64,000 nt of DNA from Novosphingobium sp. PhB57 (GCF_004342985.1 NZ_SMBO01000001.1:1550001-1614000); one strand, 5' to 3'. Positions 9,425 through 18,745 are shown, counted from the stretch's first letter. A program made the numbers and translations. Notes: generated by a model from the letters alone, not told the origin.

Positions 9425-10657
9425 TCAGAACCGCAGGCGGAAGGAGACGCCGACCTTGAGGCGGTCGAATTCCTGAGTCGCGTCGTCGCTGTTGCGCTTG
9501 CCGAAGTTGGCGTAGCCCGCGACCGACATGTTCCGCGAGAACAGGTATTCCACTTCGCCCGAGACCGTGGGCGTCTGTTCCTTCACCCCCGAGCCGATGT
9601 AGCGCGTGCTTCGGTAGCCCGCGCCCACCGAAGCGAAGAGATTGTGGCGGATCTCCTGCTGGAGCGAGAGCTTGACCGTGGTGTCGGTTCGCGACTGGGC
9701 GCCGCTGCGGAACGTGGCGACATCGCCGTTGAAGGCGTCCAGCATGATCGCCGTGCGCTCGCGAGGCCGGTAGGTCAGGCTGCCCGAGACAGAGAGGCCG
9801 GTGCGATCGGGCACGGCCTTGTCGTCCGGCGTGAAGCGGAAGAAACCGGCGGAAAGGTTGCCTTGCAGCACACCACCGGGTTCGAATTCCACGCCCAGGC
9901 GGCCGCCCCAGGTGGTGGTGTTACGCTTGTCTCCCGCGGGGGTATATTCGATGCGGAAGTCGCGCCGCGCGACGAAGGCGCTGGCGGTCACGAAAGTGAT
10001 GCCGGTCACGCGCCAGCCCACGGTGGCCACGCCGTTCATGCTGTTGAAGTCGCGGTTGTCGTCCACGGTGGAGACGGCATCGTACTTGGTGAAGTTGCCC
10101 TGGAGGTCGAACAGCAGGCGGCGGGTCATGTGCCGGAAGCGCAAGTCGGTGCCGAGGCTGTCGATCTCGCGCGGTCCGGCGTTGGGGTCCTGCCGCGATT
10201 CCGGGCTGCCGCGCTCTTCGACCGTGCGCTGCCAGAAGGCGCGCCCGACCAGCGAGGTCGTCGCCTCCGGGGACCAGCGCAGGGTGCCGTCCAGCGACCA
10301 GGCCTCGGTGTTCTCGGTCTTGAGATTGGCGAAACGGCGGACCGTGGCCGAAGCATGCGCCTGGCCGCTGAGCGTGCCGGGGCCGGTGTTGATCTGCAGT
10401 TCCGGCGTCAGTTCCAGGTGGACGTCGTCGCGCGCGTTGTTCTCCTGGGCGTAGACGTTGGTGTCGTATTCCACCCGCGCCTCGCCGCCGAGGCTGACGT
10501 TGAGCGAGCCGAGGTGCATCGGCAGCTCGCGATAGTCCTTGTCGTTGGGATAGACCGCCGAGGCGGTCGAGCCGATGTCGCGGGCCTGGGCCAGTGCCTG
10601 CTGCGGCATCGCGAGCAGGAACGGGACCGGCGCGGCCAGTACGATTGCCCCCCGCAT
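9425..10657 (-). CDS. Outer-membrane beta-barrel protein of the polysaccharide export locus
   Basis: The 410-residue product has a signal peptide (hydrophobic to AQQ/ALAQA near residue 24). The rest is alternating amphipathic strands typical of a 14-18-stranded barrel, ending in FRLRF with the C-terminal aromatic needed for outer-membrane insertion. It resembles BBP2-type beta-barrels that accompany exopolysaccharide loci. It starts 4 bases after the Wza-like lipoprotein on the same strand, so the two are co-transcribed. Together they could form the outer-membrane exit: a short Wza-like protein that may not span the membrane, plus a separate barrel. The barrel assignment is strong; its exact role is inference. 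Confidence 0.8.
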   Translation of the reverse strand: MRGAIVLAAPVPFLLAMPQQALAQARDIGSTASAVYPNDKDYRELPMHLGSLNVSLGGEARVEYDTNVYAQENNARDDVHLELTPELQINTGPGTLSGQAHASATVRRFANLKTENTEAWSLDGTLRWSPEATTSLVGRAFWQRTVEERGSPESRQDPNAGPREIDSLGTDLRFRHMTRRLLFDLQGNFTKYDAVSTVDDNRDFNSMNGVATVGWRVTGITFVTASAFVARRDFRIEYTPAGDKRNTTTWGGRLGVEFEPGGVLQGNLSAGFFRFTPDDKAVPDRTGLSVSGSLTYRPRERTAIMLDAFNGDVATFRSGAQSRTDTTVKLSLQQEIRHNLFASVGAGYRSTRYIGSGVKEQTPTVSGEVEYLFSRNMSVAGYANFGKRNSDDATQEFDRLKVGVSFRLRF

Positions 10658-10661
10658 GGCC

Positions 10662-11267
10662 TCAGAACCACCGCTCGTAGACGCGGATCCGGTCGCCGGG
10701 CTGGATGGTCGCCATCTCGTCGGCGCTGGCGGTGACGTCCTTGCCGCTGACCACGCGGGTCACGGCGACCTTGCCGGTCTGCGCGCGGTAGGTATAGCCC
10801 CCCGCGGCCGAGATCGCCGCGAGCACCGTCATCCCCTGGCGATATTCGAACTGGCCGGGCTTGTTCACCTCTCCCACCACGTAGAACGGGCGGAGTTCGA
10901 CCGGGCCGACGTTGACCACCGGATCGCCGGTCATGATGCCCTGGCGCAGCAGCGACGCGGCGATGCCCTGCTCGATCTCGCGATAGGTCAGGCCGGCGAC
11001 GTCCACCTGCTTGATGTAGGGCAGCGAGATCGCGCCGCTGTCCTCGACGATGTAGTCGCCGTTGGCGCTTTGCAGGTCCTGCACCACGATGTGGAGCTTG
11101 TCGCCCGCACCCACCTTGTAGGCTCCCGCCGGGGTGGATGCGAGCGTGGGCAACGATGCGGTGGGCGACGAACATCCGCCAAGCATCGAAGTGGAAATGA
11201 GCGAAACGGCCAGTGGGACCGCCAGAAGCGGCCGGAACCGGAACAGGCTTGCGAGACCATGTGACAT
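10662..11267 (-). CDS. Polysaccharide export lipoprotein (Wza/OPX family, short form)
   Basis: A 201-residue lipoprotein with signal peptide and lipobox LGGC. The mature protein begins the Poly_export domain at AYKVGAGDKLHIVVQDLQ and continues with VEDSGAISLPYIKQVDVAGLT. A SLBB-type unit follows (RPFYVVGEVNKPGQFEY, then VLAAISAAGGYT) and it ends QPGDRIRVYERWF. At 201 residues it is about half the length of E. coli Wza and lacks the C-terminal amphipathic helix that forms Wza's outer-membrane pore. The barrel protein encoded immediately downstream may supply that function. It is the first gene of a two-gene operon. Confidence 0.9.
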   Translation of the reverse strand: MSHGLASLFRFRPLLAVPLAVSLISTSMLGGCSSPTASLPTLASTPAGAYKVGAGDKLHIVVQDLQSANGDYIVEDSGAISLPYIKQVDVAGLTYREIEQGIAASLLRQGIMTGDPVVNVGPVELRPFYVVGEVNKPGQFEYRQGMTVLAAISAAGGYTYRAQTGKVAVTRVVSGKDVTASADEMATIQPGDRIRVYERWF

Positions 11268-11675
11268 TGGGTTGCCCTCCCTTGCAGAAATTGAGGCCCT
11301 TGCGAAATCGAGCCCGGCCCGCCCCCCGCGCGGCCCCTCGAAGCAGCGCGGCCCCAGCGAAACCGTCGTCCGACACGTTGACGCAAAGATCGGCGGAATG
11401 CCTTGGTTATTAAGGGTTATCCGGGGGAATACTCGGGCGATGAGAGCTAATCCTCGTGGGGGGAGGATGGGTTTCCTGTCCGATATCGCCAGGCAAAAAC
11501 GGGGGGAGGATTTGGTTGGAGCGCCTTCGACGGATGTCGAAGGCTTGCGGCACCAGCCCGCAAGCTCGTCACGGACGTGACGAGCGCACCAAACAAAAAC
11601 TCATCCCGGCACCGCGACCACATCGCGAAAAACGACGAGCGCACCGCCAGACCAGCCCGGTCCGGCGCGGGCGCC
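11268..11675. other. Spacer upstream of the export operon
   Basis: This 408-base interval lies between the stop of a glycosyltransferase gene and the start of the export lipoprotein, both on the minus strand. No credible gene was seen. It includes an AT-richer stretch near 11400-11450 and G-rich runs at 11457-11470 and 11500-11508. The promoter of the two-gene export operon should lie here, but no specific site can be called. Confidence 0.45.
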
Positions 11676-12932
11676 CTACCCTCGCGCCAGTTCCTCATAA
11701 GCGGCGGTGACCTGGCGGACGTGGTTTTCGCGCGAGAAGCGGCGGCGGGCTTCGCCTCGGGCGCGGATGCGGATGGCGTCGAGGCGTTCGGGGTCGGCGA
11801 GCAGGCCCGCGGCGGCGCGGGCCATGGCCTCGGCATCGTCGAGCGGGCAGAGCACGCCGCAGCCGCCCTCCAGCGCTTCCGGATTGCCGCCCGAATCGGT
11901 GGCCACCACCGGCGTGCCGACCAGCATGGCCTCCACCAGGGTCCGTCCCAGGGGCTCGCGCGCGGCGGGAACCAGCAGGAGGTCGCAGCCGGCCAGCCAT
12001 TCGTGGCCGGGCGTGCGGAAGCCCATCATGTGGACGGCGGCATTGCCCGAGACCCGCGCGATCCGCTCCGGCAGGGCGTCGCCCACTTCGGTATTGCGGG
12101 GATCGCCGAACATCAGGCCGACCACCGGCTTGTCCAGCAAGGCCCCGAGCCGCTCCACCGCATCGACGAATTCGAGCGGCCGCTTGCGCTGTACGAAGTT
12201 GCCGAACCAGCCGCAGAGCACGGCGTCCGGGGCGCAGCCGAGTTCCTCCACGAGGGTACGGCGCATGGCGGCCCAGTCGGCCGTGACGCTGGTGTCGAAG
12301 GGGCTGTAGACCACTTGCGCGGCCCGCGCCGCCCCGCGGCTGCCCTGCGGGAGCGAAAAGCGCGACACCGTGAAGATGCGGTGCGCCAGAAACGGCGCCA
12401 CATAGCGCAGGCCGCGCGCGTCGGGATCGCCGCGGTGGTGCCAGATCAGCCGGACGCCTGCCAGCCGTGCCGCCAGTGCCCAGCTCGCATGGCTGCGCCC
12501 GTCGTTGCTGTGCACGACATCGATGGCATTCTCGCGCAGGAACCGCACCCGGCGCGGCACGCCGGCCATCGCGCGCAGAACCTTGCCGAAGCCGAAGCGC
12601 GCGCCGGGAACGAAGGAGCGGCGCGGCCGGGCCGGGTCGGGCACCTGGGCAAAAGCGGAGAAGAACTGCGCGATCGTGCCGCCCGGCACTTCTGGCACGA
12701 CCAGAAGGCGATAGTCGGCGGGATCGAGCTGCTCCATCAGCCCGCGTGCGGAAACGTGGCTGCCGCCCAGCTCGTCCCCGGCGAAGGGATAGCAGATCCG
12801 CAGCGGCGCGGACCCGGCGGCCACGCGGGCGGTCCCGCCTTCGATCCTGTCCAGCTCGGCCCTCTCGAATTCGGCGCTTTCGAATTCGGCCCTCTCGAAC
12901 TTGGCCCCAAGCGGCCCTGCCAGACTGTTCAA
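11676..12932 (-). CDS. Glycosyltransferase, GT4/GT-B fold
   Basis: A 418-residue GT-B glycosyltransferase. The N-terminal domain has RICYPFAGDELGGSHVSARG and HSNDGRSHASWALA. The C-terminal nucleotide-sugar domain has CGWFGNFVQRKRPLEFVDAV and the acidic catalytic stretch EPLGRTLVEAMLVGTPVVAT with DSGGNPE, typical of GT4. The start at 12932 overlaps the stop of the upstream pectate-lyase-like gene by 4 bases, which implies coupled translation. An odd N-terminal extension (residues about 11-31) consists of degenerate FERAE-type repeats coded by 15-bp DNA repeats. It probably adds one sugar to the repeat unit; donor and acceptor are unknown. Confidence 0.85.
   Translation of the reverse strand: MNSLAGPLGAKFERAEFESAEFERAELDRIEGGTARVAAGSAPLRICYPFAGDELGGSHVSARGLMEQLDPADYRLLVVPEVPGGTIAQFFSAFAQVPDPARPRRSFVPGARFGFGKVLRAMAGVPRRVRFLRENAIDVVHSNDGRSHASWALAARLAGVRLIWHHRGDPDARGLRYVAPFLAHRIFTVSRFSLPQGSRGAARAAQVVYSPFDTSVTADWAAMRRTLVEELGCAPDAVLCGWFGNFVQRKRPLEFVDAVERLGALLDKPVVGLMFGDPRNTEVGDALPERIARVSGNAAVHMMGFRTPGHEWLAGCDLLLVPAAREPLGRTLVEAMLVGTPVVATDSGGNPEALEGGCGVLCPLDDAEAMARAAAGLLADPERLDAIRIRARGEARRRFSRENHVRQVTAAYEELARG
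12856..12900 (-). repeat. Three 15-bp in-frame tandem repeats
   Basis: Three near-identical 15-base units (12856-12870, 12871-12885, 12886-12900) lie in the 5' end of the glycosyltransferase gene and encode repeats of the type FERAE. Because the unit is a multiple of three, expansion or contraction would change protein length without a frameshift. Confidence 0.8.
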
Positions 12933-14329
12933 AGACCGAACCCTTTCTCTCGGTAGCTCAGGAATTCCTCGATATTCTCGATGCCGTTGCCGTTCTTGTC
13001 GCCCCAGGCGTCGTTGCGCGTGGGGTCCAGGCCATTGGCGCGTTCCCAGGCATCGTCCATGCCGTCCTTGTCGTCATCGACATAAGGCGTGCCCGATGCC
13101 TGGGCCGGCAGTGCCGGAACCGGTTCGCCGATGCGGCCGGTGCGGTTCTTGACGTCGGCCACCACTTCCTTGTCGAGGGCATCGCGCGGGAAGGCCCCGG
13201 CACGGGCGAGGACAGAGGTATAGGCGGCCGCGGCGGCCATCGGCTGGACGGTCAACGGGCACGGCGCCTGCTGGATCTGGGCCGGCACCACTTCGGGGCT
13301 GACATGCTTGAAATTGCCGTCGAAGGCATTGTCCCAGAGGTAGATCGAGGCCGTGCCGGTCGATCCCTGGGTCTCGCGGGCGACGCCGCGGCTCTGGGCA
13401 TTGGTATTGGTGCCGGCGATGAAGCTGTTGCCCACGATCGAGACCGGGCTGCCGCCGTAGCTTTCCCAGACTTCCGCGAATTCCGACATGGCGTTGTAGA
13501 GCACGTTGTTGATCACTTCCACGCAGGATCCCTTGGGGAAGTTGATGTCCGGATTGCGGTCTCCGTTATGGGCGCAAAGGTTGCCGATGAAGCTCAGCTT
13601 CTGCTTGTCCACCGGATCGCTGGCGAGCAGCGCGCACTTGTCGTGCTTGGGCACGCCCCAGGCGAAGATCGAATTGCTGATGGTGATCTCGTCGTTGTCG
13701 TCATAGCCGTTGATCAGCTCGTCGCGCGCCCAGGAGGCGCTGACATGGTCGATCACCACGCGGCTGCTCTTTTCTATGGTGATGCTGTCCTCGGCCTCGC
13801 GGTTGCCGCCCACGCGGTCGTTGCGCACGCGGATGCCGCGCACCACGACGTCATGGGTGTTCTTGATGACCAGCGGGGTCAGCCCGTTCTTGCCGCCCGA
13901 ATGGGCCAGGGTGATGCCGCCGCCCGGCGCGGTCTGCCCGGCGATGGTCAGGTAGGGCGTCATGATCCACGGCGGGCGCTGGGTGAAGCGGATCACGCCG
14001 CTGACCCGGAACACGCAGACGCGCGGGCCGCTGGCGGTAACGCAGGCGCGGTAGGATCCGGTGCCGGAATCGGCCAGGGTGGTGACATAGATGATCCGCC
14101 CGCCCCGTCCGCCGACGCTGGTGGCGCCGTAGCCGATCGCGGCGGGGAAGGACTTCTTGCCCGTGGGAATGCGAACCACCGGCGCTGCGGCCATGACGCG
14201 CTCGCTGACCGTGCCGGCCAGGCCCAGCACCAGGGCCAGCACCGCCAGACCCATCGCCGCCAGCACTATCAGCGCGCGCAAACGGGTCGTTCGGGAACGC
14301 GCTGTCTTGGAAAGCTTTGCCGCAACCAT
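12929..14329 (-). CDS. Pectate-lyase-like right-handed beta-helix protein with calcium-binding tail
   Basis: Taking ATG 14329 as start gives 466 residues, with a basic N-terminus and one strong transmembrane or signal-anchor segment (LIVLAAMGLAVLALVLGLAG). The beta-helix region includes YLTIAGQTAPGGGITLAHSG, VVVRGIRVRND, VVIDHVSASWARDELIN and ITISNSIFAWG, matching PL1-type pectate lyase architecture. The C-terminal YVDDDKDGMDDAWERANGLD and DKNGNGIENIEEF are thrombospondin type-3/EF-like calcium motifs. Within a polysaccharide locus it is likely a periplasmic or surface lyase that trims the polymer. It is the first gene of a two-gene operon with the GT. The substrate is unknown. Confidence 0.8.
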   Translation of the reverse strand: MVAAKLSKTARSRTTRLRALIVLAAMGLAVLALVLGLAGTVSERVMAAAPVVRIPTGKKSFPAAIGYGATSVGGRGGRIIYVTTLADSGTGSYRACVTASGPRVCVFRVSGVIRFTQRPPWIMTPYLTIAGQTAPGGGITLAHSGGKNGLTPLVIKNTHDVVVRGIRVRNDRVGGNREAEDSITIEKSSRVVIDHVSASWARDELINGYDDNDEITISNSIFAWGVPKHDKCALLASDPVDKQKLSFIGNLCAHNGDRNPDINFPKGSCVEVINNVLYNAMSEFAEVWESYGGSPVSIVGNSFIAGTNTNAQSRGVARETQGSTGTASIYLWDNAFDGNFKHVSPEVVPAQIQQAPCPLTVQPMAAAAAYTSVLARAGAFPRDALDKEVVADVKNRTGRIGEPVPALPAQASGTPYVDDDKDGMDDAWERANGLDPTRNDAWGDKNGNGIENIEEFLSYREKGFGL

Positions 14330-14544
14330 GCCGATTCTCCAGCCGAGGACCGGGCCAAGCATCGGAAATGGGCCCGGGAAACATGCGCGCGGCGAAACGT
14401 GATCCTTCGGCCGAACGCGCACAAGTTACCAATTGGACTTAGCGCGGCCCGCGCCCTCCCCCTTTTGCGCTAACATCTATGCGCTTGCCTATTGCCCGGA
14501 CTGGCCTTTGCCTTGGGCCGATCCCCTGCCCATGATCCCGGGCC

Positions 14545-15942
14545 ATGGCCGCTATCCTAACCCAGCTTCCCGACGACGGGGTGCAGCAACCGGCGATCCT
14601 GCGGGGCCCGTTCCGGATGGCGGGGGGCTATCGGCCTGCCCGCGCACCGGAATCCCCTTACGACCGCGTCATCGGCTTCCTGCTTCCGGCGGCCGCCTTC
14701 TTCCTCAGCTGGTGGCAGGTAGGGCGCATTCCCGCCTTCAACCTGACCATGTCGGACATGATCCTGATCGTCTGCACATTGCTGATGCTCGTCTCGCGCG
14801 GGCTGAACGCGCGGATGATGGGGCGCATGTCGGTGCTGTGGGTGGGCGGGATCGTCATGCTGCTGGGCGGCATGCTGGTGGGCTCGACCGTCCACGGCGA
14901 TTTCACGCGCTGGCCGGTGGTGGCCGGGCAATATGCTTTCGCCCTGGTGCTGATCCCGATGGTCCTGGCCAATTGCTCGCTGACGGCGCTGCGCCGCAGC
15001 GGCCTGGCCTATGTCTGGGGCGTGGCGGTATCGCAGGCGGTGGGCGTCGCCCTGGTGAACCTGTTCAGCCGCGACATGATCAACCAGTACGTGAACAAGT
15101 ACGTGGTCACCGGCAATGGCCGGCTGGGCGCCTTCACCGGCGAGCCCAATTCGAACGGCGCGGTCTGCGTCTTCGCCCTGATCTTCCTGCTCCATGCGGT
15201 GATCGAGAAGCGCCTGCGGCCGGTGATCGCCGTGCCGCTGGCGCTCGTGATCGTCGCGGGCCTGGTCTATTCCGCCAGCTTCACCGCCTTCACCGCCACC
15301 ATCCTGGCGATCGGCTTCATCCTGGCGCTCTCGCGCATGCGCACGGTCGTCACCATCGCGCTGCCGGTGGCCCTGGCGGTGGGCGCCTACGTCGGCCTGG
15401 GCGGACCGGTTCCGGCCGTGTTCGAACAGCGGGTGGGCGACGCGGTCGTCTCCGGCGATCCGACCAAGGCCGGCACGTTCGTCGGCCGCTCGGTGCTGAT
15501 CCAGGAGGCCTGGCAGATGTCGGGCGACAACCTGCTGATCGGCCTGGGCAGCGACGGATACCGCAAGGCCAGCGTCTACGGCATGCCGGTGCACCAGCTC
15601 TATCTCCTGGTGCTCAACGAAGGCGGGCTGGTCTCCTTCATCGGGCTCAGCGTGATGTTCGCCGCCATGTTCGTGCAGGGCCTCTTCATCGCCGGGCGAA
15701 GTCGCACCGACGGGGTCTGCGCGCTCGCGATCCTGGGGGTCTTCTTCATGTACGCGATGTCGCTGCCGCACATGTTCGCGCGGATGTGGAACGGGCCGGT
15801 GATGCTGATGTTCGCGCTGTCCACGGCCGGAGCCGGAGTCGCCGCCCTCACCGCCACGCGGCGCCCGCAGTGGTACAATCAGGCCGGCCACCGGGATGCA
15901 GAACCGGCGGCTGACACAGAACGGACTTCGGAAGCAGGATGA
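14545..15942 (+). CDS. O-antigen ligase/polymerase-type membrane protein (Wzy-like)
   Basis: A 465-residue protein with about ten to twelve hydrophobic segments and a periplasmic loop. FTGEPNSNGAVCVFALIFLL and the loop segment VGRSVLIQEAWQMSGDNLLI, followed by GLGSDGYR and HQLYLLVLNEGGLVSFIG, match the Wzy_C/O-antigen ligase signature. It probably polymerises lipid-linked repeat units in the periplasm in a Wzx/Wzy-dependent pathway. Its stop overlaps the start of the flippase gene by 4 bases. It is divergent from the pectate-lyase-like gene across 215 bases that should hold both promoters. Confidence 0.85.
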   Translation: MAAILTQLPDDGVQQPAILRGPFRMAGGYRPARAPESPYDRVIGFLLPAAAFFLSWWQVGRIPAFNLTMSDMILIVCTLLMLVSRGLNARMMGRMSVLWVGGIVMLLGGMLVGSTVHGDFTRWPVVAGQYAFALVLIPMVLANCSLTALRRSGLAYVWGVAVSQAVGVALVNLFSRDMINQYVNKYVVTGNGRLGAFTGEPNSNGAVCVFALIFLLHAVIEKRLRPVIAVPLALVIVAGLVYSASFTAFTATILAIGFILALSRMRTVVTIALPVALAVGAYVGLGGPVPAVFEQRVGDAVVSGDPTKAGTFVGRSVLIQEAWQMSGDNLLIGLGSDGYRKASVYGMPVHQLYLLVLNEGGLVSFIGLSVMFAAMFVQGLFIAGRSRTDGVCALAILGVFFMYAMSLPHMFARMWNGPVMLMFALSTAGAGVAALTATRRPQWYNQAGHRDAEPAADTERTSEAG

Positions 15943-17381
15943 CTCCCATCGACAGCGCCAGCAAGGCCTCGTTCCTTCCGCGCCTGCTTTCCCGTTGGCG
16001 CGGCAGCGAGATGCTGAAGCCCCATCTGGTCAGCATCGGCCATTTGCTCTCGGGCAATTTCGGCGGCGTGATGATCATGATGGCGAGCCTCGCCATCGCC
16101 ACCCGCGCGCTTGGACAGGAGCAGTTCGGCATTCTCGCCGTGGTCCTGTCGATCGGGCGCGTCTGCGAACGCCTGATCCGCTTCGAATCCTGGCAGCCGC
16201 TGGTGCGCTTCGTGGCCGTGGAGGAGGAGAACGGAGACGTCTCGCGGATGTCCTCGCTCTATGCCTACGGGCTGTTCCTCGATGTCGGCAGCGCTCTGGT
16301 GGCCGCGGTCCTGAGCGTGATCGTGGCATGGACGGCCGGCGGGCTGATCGGCATCGGCCATGACAACGTGCACCTCGTGGCGATCTACGCCTGCGCCATC
16401 GCCTGCAACCCGCGCGGCATGGCCAGCGCGGCGCTGCGCCTGGCGGGCAGGTTCCGGGTGCTGGCCTATGTGCAGCTTGCCTCCTTCGTGGCCCGCTTCG
16501 CCCTCTCGGCGCTGCTTTACGGACTGGGCGGCGGACTGATCTGGTTCGTGCTGGTCTGGACGGTGAGCCAGATCTTCGACTCGGCCCTGTTCAACTACCT
16601 CGGCTTCCGCGCCCTGGCGGAGACCGGCATCCCCAGCCCGCTCAAGGCCGACTGGCGTGACCTGCCCGGTCGCTTCCCCGGCTTCATGCGCTTCGCCATA
16701 TCGACCAACCTGTCCTCCACCCTGCGCACCATGACGCATGAGATGGACACGCTGCTGGTCAGCACTTTCGCGGGCGCCAGCGCGGCGGGGCTCTATTACC
16801 TCTCCCGCCGCATCGCCAAAGTGGCGCAGACCGCCGGGGACATGATCCAGACGGTGATCTACCCCGACCTCGCCCGGCTGTGGCGCAAGGTCGGCCCGGC
16901 GGCGATGGGGCAGCTGGTCTCGGTGCTCCAGGCCTCGCTGGCGGCCATCGCGCTGACGGCGGTGGGCGCCTGCTGGCTGATGGGGCGCCAGGCGATCGAG
17001 ATCGTGTTCGGGCCGGGCTTCGCGGACAGCTACCAGCTCCTGCTGGTGCAGCTCTTCGCGGTGCTGCTGACGCTCCATGCGACTCCGGCCCGCGCGGCGC
17101 TGCTGGCGATGAACCGGCCGACCTACGTGCTGGCCGCCAGCTTCACCTCCACCGCCTCGTTCTTCGCCGTCGCCTTCGTGCTGATCCCCCGCTACGGCGC
17201 GCTGGGCGCCAACTACGCGCATATCGCCTTCGGCGTGGTCACGGTGATCCTGCTCGACATCGCGTTCTGGCGCGGCCTCCGCAGCGCCGATCACAACCCG
17301 CGCGAAACGGGGCCGGAAGCGGCGCCCAAGGGCCCTGCGGCATCGCCCAAGGCCGCCTTCGCCCTGGAGTCCGAGGCGTGA
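15939..17381 (+). CDS. Polysaccharide flippase (Wzx-like, MATE/MOP superfamily)
   Basis: A 480-residue integral membrane protein with about twelve to fourteen transmembrane segments. Motifs include SIGHLLSGNFGGVMIMMASL near the N-terminus and RFAISTNLSSTLRTMTHEMD with FAGASAAGLYYLSRRIA in the middle, as in polysaccharide_synt and MOP exporters. It would move undecaprenyl-linked repeat units across the inner membrane for the adjacent Wzy-like polymerase. It overlaps wzy by 4 bases upstream and the GT4 gene by 4 bases (GTGA) downstream, giving a tightly coupled operon. The C-terminal tail is Ala/Pro-rich and likely cytoplasmic. Confidence 0.88.
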   Translation: MTPIDSASKASFLPRLLSRWRGSEMLKPHLVSIGHLLSGNFGGVMIMMASLAIATRALGQEQFGILAVVLSIGRVCERLIRFESWQPLVRFVAVEEENGDVSRMSSLYAYGLFLDVGSALVAAVLSVIVAWTAGGLIGIGHDNVHLVAIYACAIACNPRGMASAALRLAGRFRVLAYVQLASFVARFALSALLYGLGGGLIWFVLVWTVSQIFDSALFNYLGFRALAETGIPSPLKADWRDLPGRFPGFMRFAISTNLSSTLRTMTHEMDTLLVSTFAGASAAGLYYLSRRIAKVAQTAGDMIQTVIYPDLARLWRKVGPAAMGQLVSVLQASLAAIALTAVGACWLMGRQAIEIVFGPGFADSYQLLLVQLFAVLLTLHATPARAALLAMNRPTYVLAASFTSTASFFAVAFVLIPRYGALGANYAHIAFGVVTVILLDIAFWRGLRSADHNPRETGPEAAPKGPAASPKAAFALESEA

Positions 17382-18565
17382 CGGCCCACGCCCCCGCCGG
17401 AGACTTCGCCCGCGACGGCGAATTCCCGGGCGGCGACGGGGCGCCGAGGCCGCTGCGGGTCAGTTCGGTCATCACCAGCCTGACCTCCGGCGGGGCCGAG
17501 ATCCTCGTCACCAACCTCAACGGCGCTTTCGCCGCACGGGGCGCGGCCGGCACCGTCGTCGCCTTCTGCGACGCCCCCACGCTCGGCAATTCGCCCGAGA
17601 TGGAGGCCGAACTCGCCGGACAGATCGCCGAGAGCGGCTGCCGTTTCGAATCGATGCAGCTCACCCGCCGACGGGGCCTGCTGCGCGGCGCGCTCGCGCT
17701 GCGCCGCCACCTGGCCGCCGCCCGGCCGGACGTCGTCCACGTCCATACCGTGCGCGCGGTGGCCATGATGGCCTTCACCGGGTTCGCCGGCCCGGTGGTC
17801 TTCACTTACCACAACAGCCGCCTGAGCTTCCCGCCCGGCCTGTTCGCCGCGGTCGACCGGGTGGTGCATCACTATGTCGCGATCAGCAACGACACCGCGG
17901 CCATGTACCGCCGGCTGTCCCGGCGGCCCTATACCCTGATCCAGAACGCGCCCTCGGCCCGCTACAAGGCCAAGGCCCCGCGCGTGGCCGCGCGGCGGCC
18001 CGGCAATGTCCTGAGCGTGGGCGCCGTGTCCGACCAGAAGAACTATCCCCTGCTCATCGAGACCGCCCGCATCCTGCGCGACCGCGCCACCGAGGCGATG
18101 CCGCCGCCGGTCCTGCGCGTGGCGGGCGGCGGCGAGGGGCTGGAGGACCTGCGCGCGCAAGTGCGGACGCTGGGCCTGGAAGGGGTGGTCGAATTCCTCG
18201 GGGAGCGGCGCGACGTGCCGGACCTCATCGCCCGCAGCGACTTGTTCCTCAATACCTCGCACTACGAGGGTTTCTCGGTCGCCATCCTGGAGGCCATGGC
18301 CATGGCGATGCCCGTCGTCGCCACCGACGTTGCCGGCAACCGCGGGCTCGTGCGTCCCGCGCAGAACGGACTGCTCTGCGCGCCGGACAAACCCCAGGCC
18401 CTGGCGGCGGCTATCATGCGGCTGATGCAGGACAATTCGCTTTACCGGCAGTTTTCCGCGGGCGCGCTGGCCACGAGCCGCGAATATACCATCGAGAATG
18501 CCGCCGCCCGGCACCTCGAACTCTACGCGTCGCTGCTGCGGCTGCGCGCTCCCCAAAAGGACTAG
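17378..18565 (+). CDS. Glycosyltransferase family 4
   Basis: 395 residues from GTG 17378, whose GTGA overlaps the flippase stop; a longer upstream frame is only a shadow of the flippase gene. The N-terminal domain carries VSSVITSLTSGGAEILVTNL and DVVHVHTVRAVAMMAF. The C-terminal domain carries VGAVSDQKNYPLLIETARIL and the GT4 core HYEGFSVAILEAMAMAMPVV with ATDVAGNRGLV, including the E-x7-E pair. It would transfer an activated sugar at the cytoplasmic face during repeat-unit assembly. It is last in the wzy-wzx-GT operon and is followed by a likely terminator. Confidence 0.9.
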   Translation: MTAHAPAGDFARDGEFPGGDGAPRPLRVSSVITSLTSGGAEILVTNLNGAFAARGAAGTVVAFCDAPTLGNSPEMEAELAGQIAESGCRFESMQLTRRRGLLRGALALRRHLAAARPDVVHVHTVRAVAMMAFTGFAGPVVFTYHNSRLSFPPGLFAAVDRVVHHYVAISNDTAAMYRRLSRRPYTLIQNAPSARYKAKAPRVAARRPGNVLSVGAVSDQKNYPLLIETARILRDRATEAMPPPVLRVAGGGEGLEDLRAQVRTLGLEGVVEFLGERRDVPDLIARSDLFLNTSHYEGFSVAILEAMAMAMPVVATDVAGNRGLVRPAQNGLLCAPDKPQALAAAIMRLMQDNSLYRQFSAGALATSREYTIENAAARHLELYASLLRLRAPQKD

Positions 18566-18573
18566 TCTCTATT

Positions 18574-18602
18574 AGGGCGCGCCCGTCCCGGATGCCCTTT
18601 TT
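18574..18602 (+). terminator. Probable intrinsic terminator after the wzy-wzx-GT operon
   Basis: A 5-bp GC-rich stem (18574-18578 with 18594-18598) around a 15-base GC-rich loop that can pair further internally, followed directly by a run of T (18598-18602). It lies 9 bases after the GT4 stop. Confidence 0.55.
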
Positions 18603-18745
18603 GCGCGTCCCGGCTTTGATCGCATAGTCCAGACTGAAGATCGCCCCGCGTGGGCGGTCCCGCACCAGGCCCGTCCCGAGGGGGGGCGGCAGGTATTACA
18701 GGGCCGCCCTGTGGCGGCGAACTTCACCTCGCTGGAGGGGCACAC

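Noticed and set aside
12467-14473. Long plus-strand frame opposite the pectate-lyase-like and GT genes
   Set aside because: Arg/Ala/His-rich low-complexity translation; the opposite strand has clear protein families.
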